DNA of 10,267 nucleotides from Hadesarchaea archaeon (lineage in GTDB: Archaea > Hadarchaeota > Hadarchaeia > Hadarchaeales > WYZ-LMO6), in assembly GCA_004347925.1 (NCBI GenBank), contig QNVD01000197.1:1-10267 (forward strand), written 5' to 3'. Position numbers and translations under genes: made by a program. Of this stretch, positions 7,395 through 10,267 are shown piece after piece. The notes beneath the pieces are model-generated. The model was not told the DNA's origin. It did not search any database and was given only the letters and a program-made list of their open reading frames with translations. Position 1 is the first letter of the stretch, and each line of letters opens with the position of its first letter.

Positions 7395-7419
7395 GGGAGA
7401 ACCTTAATCCATCAACGTT

Positions 7420-8094
7420 ATGATAATAACCAAAGAGAAGCCCCTGCAAGAAATCTTGGGTTTTCTGAAACCTTACAAGAAGGTTCTGGTGGTGGGCTGC
7501 GACGGCTGCGTGCAGCCCCCCAGGAGCCTCAGGGAGAGCGAGAGGATGGCCTCCCTCATAGAGCTGGCCAGGAGCTCCTCGGGACAGCCCATCCAGATAA
7601 GCGCCACCACCGTGAGCAGGCAGTGCTGCGCGGAGGGGCTGCAGAACCAGCTGAACGTGGAGGGTTATGAGGCCCTCCTCTCCATGGCCTGCGGGGTGGG
7701 GGTGCAGGTCCTTAACTCCGTCTTCCCCTCCATACCCACCTTCCCCGCCCAGAACACGGTCTTCCTGGGATACGAGGTTAAAAGGGAGGGGGAGATGTTC
7801 GAGAACTGCAGGGCCTGCGGGGAGTGCATGCTGGGGGAGACGGGAGGAATATGCCCGGTGACCCGCTGCGCCAAGGGGCTCATGAACGGACCCTGCGGGG
7901 GATGCGTGGAGGGCAAGTGCGAGGTGCCGGCGGAGATAAGGAACTGGAAGGGGGAGGTGGTGCAGACCCTGAAGAACGACTGCGCCTGGTACCTGATCTA
8001 CCAGAGGCTGAAGGAGCTGAACCGCCTCGACCTCTTCCGCAAGCTCAGGCTCCCCAAGAACTGGGGGATAGCGGGGTACCCCAGGAGGATGTGA
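7420..8094 (+). CDS. metV: MetV-like cysteine-rich partner of methylenetetrahydrofolate reductase (MTHFR C-terminal family)
   Basis: Resembles MetV, the small Fe-S/zinc subunit that pairs with MetF in acetogens such as Moorella and Acetobacterium and carries electrons to its FAD. The 224 residues contain 14 cysteines: C27 and C30 (GCDGC), C69/C70 (RQCC), C91, a dense cluster C130, C133, C136, C145, C150, C159, C162, C167 (RACGEC through GPCGGCVEGKC), and C188. The N-terminal region KKVLVVGCDGC is typical. The C-terminal half is the zinc/Fe-S-binding module of the family. No membrane segment or signal peptide is seen. ATG 7420 follows the BRE/TATA box closely and lacks a Shine-Dalgarno, so translation is probably leaderless. 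The metF start lies 1 base after the stop, so the two are surely made together. First gene of the rightward operon, divergent from cdhA. Confidence 0.88.
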   Translation: MIITKEKPLQEILGFLKPYKKVLVVGCDGCVQPPRSLRESERMASLIELARSSSGQPIQISATTVSRQCCAEGLQNQLNVEGYEALLSMACGVGVQVLNSVFPSIPTFPAQNTVFLGYEVKREGEMFENCRACGECMLGETGGICPVTRCAKGLMNGPCGGCVEGKCEVPAEIRNWKGEVVQTLKNDCAWYLIYQRLKELNRLDLFRKLRLPKNWGIAGYPRRM

Positions 8095-8095
8095 G

Positions 8096-9019
8096 ATGAA
8101 GCCCTTCTCCCACCTCATGAAGGCCATCTCGGAGGGCAAATTCGTCTACACGGGGGAGCTGGAGCCCCACCGGAGCCTCGACCTCTCGGAGGTGGAGAGC
8201 TGGGCCAGGACGCTCAAGGAGGCGGGGATCCTGGCGGCGAACGTTACCGACAACCCCAGGAGCGATTCCGCCATAAGCAGCCTGGTGGCCTCCTACCTGA
8301 TCCAGAGGAACACGGGGCTGGAGACCATCTACCAGCTCAGGACCGCCGACCGCAACAGACTGGCCCTCCTCTCGGACGTGCTGGGGGCCGCGGCCCTGGG
8401 GCTGAAGAACATCCTGGCCCTCACCGGTGACCACACCCGCACGGGTACCACCCCCTCCTCCAAGCCCGTCTTCGACCTGGACTCCACGGGGCTGATAGCC
8501 CTCATCCACAGGATGGTCCACGAGGGGAAGGACCTGGACGGGAACGAGATAAAGGGTCCCAGGCCGGAGATCAACGTGGGAGGGGCGGCCAACCCCAACA
8601 TGGATCCCCTGGAGATAGAGGTCCTGAAGCTGGAGCGCAAGGCGGAGGCAGGGGCGGAGTTCTTCCAGACGCAGGTGGTCTTCGACGTGGAGGTGGCCAG
8701 GAGGTTCCTGAGGGAGATAGAGCACCTGAAGGTCCCCACCCTGATAGGGATCTTCCCGCCCCGCTCCTACGGGCAGGCCGAGTTCTTTGACAAGTACGTT
8801 CCCGGGGTCAGGGTCCCCAGGCCCTTCATGGAGGCCTTCGCCCGCTTCAAGGAGATAGGGGACAAGCAGAAGAGGTCGGAGAAGATCAACGAGTACAACG
8901 TGGAGTACTTCTCCAGCTTCATCCGGGAGGTGAAGAGGGAGAAGGCCTGCGCGGGCATCCACATCATGGCCGTGGGATACCCAGAGGTGATAAGGCCCCT
9001 CATGGAAAGCGTGAAGTAG
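8096..9019 (+). CDS. metF: Methylenetetrahydrofolate (or methylene-tetrahydropterin) reductase MetF
   Basis: FAD-dependent TIM-barrel reductase that makes methyl-pterin from methylene-pterin, the step just before methyl transfer to the CdhD/CdhE corrinoid protein. Diagnostic motifs in order: E21 in GELEP (catalytic Glu position of the family), VTDN (50-53), LRTADRNR (81-88), LALTGDH (107-113, the counterpart of LALRGD in other MTHFRs), GGAANPN (162-168), and KAEAGAEFFQTQ (182-193). At 307 residues it is the usual bacterial-type length, without any C-terminal regulatory domain. ATG 8096 has GGAGG at 8084-8088 with 7 bases between. The partner MetV is encoded immediately upstream. In methanogens this reaction is done by the unrelated F420-dependent Mer. 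A MetF here implies a different electron source, and the pterin (H4F or an H4MPT-type cofactor) cannot be told from sequence. Confidence 0.95.
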   Translation: MKPFSHLMKAISEGKFVYTGELEPHRSLDLSEVESWARTLKEAGILAANVTDNPRSDSAISSLVASYLIQRNTGLETIYQLRTADRNRLALLSDVLGAAALGLKNILALTGDHTRTGTTPSSKPVFDLDSTGLIALIHRMVHEGKDLDGNEIKGPRPEINVGGAANPNMDPLEIEVLKLERKAEAGAEFFQTQVVFDVEVARRFLREIEHLKVPTLIGIFPPRSYGQAEFFDKYVPGVRVPRPFMEAFARFKEIGDKQKRSEKINEYNVEYFSSFIREVKREKACAGIHIMAVGYPEVIRPLMESVK

Positions 9020-9026
9020 TGGGAGG

Positions 9027-10166
9027 ATGAGCTCCCCCACCCTCTCCAAGGCCCTGGAGGTGGACCCGGACCTCTGCTCGGAGTGCAGCTTCTGCAAGTG
9101 GGTCTGCCCCTACGAGGCCGTGGTGCTGGAGGTGGGGAAGAAGGAGGGGGCCAGGATAGACCTGGAGAAGTGCAGGACCTGCGGCCTCTGCTACTCCACC
9201 TGCCCCTCCGGGGCCATCCGCACGCTCTACTACCCCGAGGAACTCCTCCTCTCCCACCTCAGGAAGGCCAAGGGGGTGGGCACGGTGGTGCTCACCTGCA
9301 GGGGAAGCTCCCCCCCCGACCTGAAGGGGGTCCTGAGGGAGATGGGGGTGAAGGGGAAGTACTTGGAGGTGAAGCTGCCCTGCCTGGGAAGGCTGGACGC
9401 AGGCACCGTGGCGAAGATGCTCTCCAGCGGGGTGAAGGAGCTGGTGCTGATGCCCTGCGAGGAGGACTTCTGCAGGTTCGAGAAGGGGAGCAAGGCCCTG
9501 GTGAGGAGGTTCCTCCTCCTTAAGAGGGTCCTCTCCGAAACGGGGAGGGGGGAGGTCCTGAAGCTGAGCGAGAGATCCAGGAAGGTGGTCTTCCACGAGG
9601 AGAAGTGCATATGGTGCGGAACCTGCGTGGACCTCTGCCCCTACAAGGCCGTGAAGCTCCTCCCCTCCAAGAAGGTGGCGGAGTTCGACCTGGAGAAGTG
9701 CATGGGGTGCGGGATATGCGTTTCACGCTGCCCGGCCTTCGCCCTGGAGCTGGAGGGCTTCGAGCGCTCCTCCCTCCTGGCCAGGGTGGGGGAGGGGGCC
9801 AGAATCGTGGTGCTGGCCTGCCAGTGGGCGGAGTTCGCCTGGGGGGATGAGCTGGCGGGGATAAAGCGGAAGCTCCCGAAGGGCGTGGAGCTGGTATACC
9901 TCCCCTGTCTGGGCCTGGCCGACCAGCTCTTCGTGCTGGAGGCCCTACGGGGGGGGAGCAGGGGGGTGCTGGTGCTGGGCTGTCCGGAGGAGGAATGCAA
10001 GCTGGAGGAGGGCAGCAGGTCGGCCTCGCGCTACCTGAAGGAGCTGGAGGAGAAGCTGGAGCAGGTGGGGCTTTCGGGGAGGGTCAGGTTCTCCACCCTT
10101 TCCCCCCGGGAACCCCAGCTCCTGGAAAAGGAGATCCTTGAGTTCTCCAGGTCCCTCGGGAAGTGA
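9027..10166 (+). CDS. Tandem-duplicated ferredoxin-MvhD/FlpD fusion, probable electron carrier for MetVF
   Basis: 379 residues made of two similar halves. Each half has two 4Fe-4S ferredoxin motifs and then an MvhD/FlpD-like domain (delta subunit of methyl-viologen-reducing hydrogenase). Half 1: C17/20/23/27, C49/52/55/59, then C91 (VLTC), C119 (LPCLG), C144 and C149 (PCEEDFC). Half 2: C194/197/200/204, C225/228/231/235, then C265 (VLAC), C294 (LPCLG), C319 and C324 (GCPEEEC). All 24 cysteines are accounted for, enough for four [4Fe-4S] and two [2Fe-2S] clusters. No flavin or pyridine-nucleotide fold is visible, so it is not HdrA. The canonical MvhD CxxC has lost its second Cys in both halves. 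Its place after metV-metF suggests it delivers electrons to MetVF, taking the position of HdrABC-MvhD in acetogens. The start is odd: GGGAGG (9021-9026) directly abuts the ATG, so coupling to the metF stop 8 bases upstream may be needed. Confidence 0.88.
   Translation: MSSPTLSKALEVDPDLCSECSFCKWVCPYEAVVLEVGKKEGARIDLEKCRTCGLCYSTCPSGAIRTLYYPEELLLSHLRKAKGVGTVVLTCRGSSPPDLKGVLREMGVKGKYLEVKLPCLGRLDAGTVAKMLSSGVKELVLMPCEEDFCRFEKGSKALVRRFLLLKRVLSETGRGEVLKLSERSRKVVFHEEKCIWCGTCVDLCPYKAVKLLPSKKVAEFDLEKCMGCGICVSRCPAFALELEGFERSSLLARVGEGARIVVLACQWAEFAWGDELAGIKRKLPKGVELVYLPCLGLADQLFVLEALRGGSRGVLVLGCPEEECKLEEGSRSASRYLKELEEKLEQVGLSGRVRFSTLSPREPQLLEKEILEFSRSLGK
9075..9998 (+). repeat. In-register internal duplication within the ferredoxin-MvhD fusion gene
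   Basis: Unit 1 spans 9075-9473 (residues 17-149) and unit 2 spans 9606-9998 (194-324). Equivalent cysteines are offset by 174-177 residues throughout. A 16-base word (GACCTGGAGAAGTGCA) is identical at 9159-9174 and 9687-9702, 528 bases apart, and encodes DLEKC in both. Elsewhere the halves have diverged, so the duplication is old and both copies have kept their cluster ligands. Confidence 0.85.
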
Positions 10167-10267
10167 GAGGCTCGTCCTGGCCGTCTCCGGGAAGGGAGGG
10201 GTGGGGAAGAGCACCCTCTCCGCCCTCCTGATCAGGGTTCTCTCGGAGAGGGGGGGGGGGCCCCTCC
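10138..10267 (+). CDS. cooC: Partial 5' end of a CooC-like MinD/ParA-family ATPase (Ni insertion for CODH/ACS)
   Basis: The open frame contains LVLAVSGKGGVGKSTLS, a deviant Walker A (KGGVGKST) of the SIMIBI MinD/ParA class, followed by ALLIRVLSERG. This order and spacing match CooC/AcsF, the ATPase that helps load nickel into CODH and ACS, better than Mrp/Nbp35, which usually have longer N-termini. The only in-frame start before the P-loop is TTG at 10138. It is preceded by AAGGAGAT (10128-10135) and overlaps the preceding gene by 29 bases. Only about 43 codons are present before the window ends, so the switch regions and the metal-binding CxC of CooC cannot be checked. In Methanosarcina this type of gene lies between cdhC and cdhD; here it is in the opposite operon with metF. 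A generic MinD-like ATPase remains possible. Confidence 0.7.
   Translation, partial: MSSPGPSGSERLVLAVSGKGGVGKSTLSALLIRVLSERGGGPL

Noticed and set aside
8045..9097. Minus-strand open frame of about 350 codons opposite metF
   Set aside because: Its translation is compositionally biased and family-unlike, while metF on the plus strand has all expected motifs and a well-spaced Shine-Dalgarno.
1..10267. CRISPR arrays, IS elements, tRNA or rRNA genes
   Set aside because: No repeat-spacer pattern, transposase motif, terminal inverted repeats, or tRNA/rRNA-like sequence was seen on either strand; nearly every base belongs to a recognised gene.

Overview
This GC-rich window (roughly two-thirds G+C by eye) comes from an archaeon that carries the carbonyl branch of the Wood-Ljungdahl pathway. 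The archaeal assignment rests on a CdhB epsilon subunit, a CdhC that lacks the bacterial ACS N-terminal domain, and BRE/TATA-type promoters. Heavy use of AGG/AGA arginine codons would fit a thermophile. The lineage cannot be fixed from this window. Uncultured groups that combine an archaeal CODH/ACS with a MetF-type reductase (Hadarchaeia- or Bathyarchaeia-like) are a reasonable guess only.

Layout: two divergent operons leave a short control region at about 7271-7419. Leftward (minus strand) runs cdhA-cdhB-cdhC-cdhD-cdhE, encoding the complete five-subunit acetyl-CoA decarbonylase/synthase (ACDS). It is followed by the 5' end of a gene with a plant-type [2Fe-2S] domain, which looks like a reductive activator of the corrinoid protein. 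Successive cdh genes overlap by a few bases or are 1 base apart. Rightward (plus strand) runs metV-metF, then a gene for a 24-cysteine electron-transfer protein, then the 5' end of a CooC-like P-loop ATPase. There is no gene-free stretch longer than about 150 bases.

How the genes fit together: MetF/MetV would reduce methylene-pterin to methyl-pterin. CdhD/CdhE carry the methyl group on a corrinoid, CdhA/CdhB interconvert CO2 and CO, and CdhC assembles acetyl-CoA. The [2Fe-2S] protein probably reactivates oxidised corrinoid, and the CooC-like ATPase probably supplies Ni to CdhA/CdhC.

Most interesting points: (1) the protein after MetF is an in-register tandem duplication of [two 4Fe-4S ferredoxin clusters + MvhD/FlpD-like domain], where the Moorella MetFV operon has HdrABC and MvhD; (2) an AT-rich block with a TATA-like box lies inside cdhB and looks like an internal promoter for cdhCDE; (3) the longest-ORF ATG of cdhA appears to lie inside a TATA box, and a TTG 63 bases downstream with a well-spaced Shine-Dalgarno site is the better start. 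Both window ends cut through genes.
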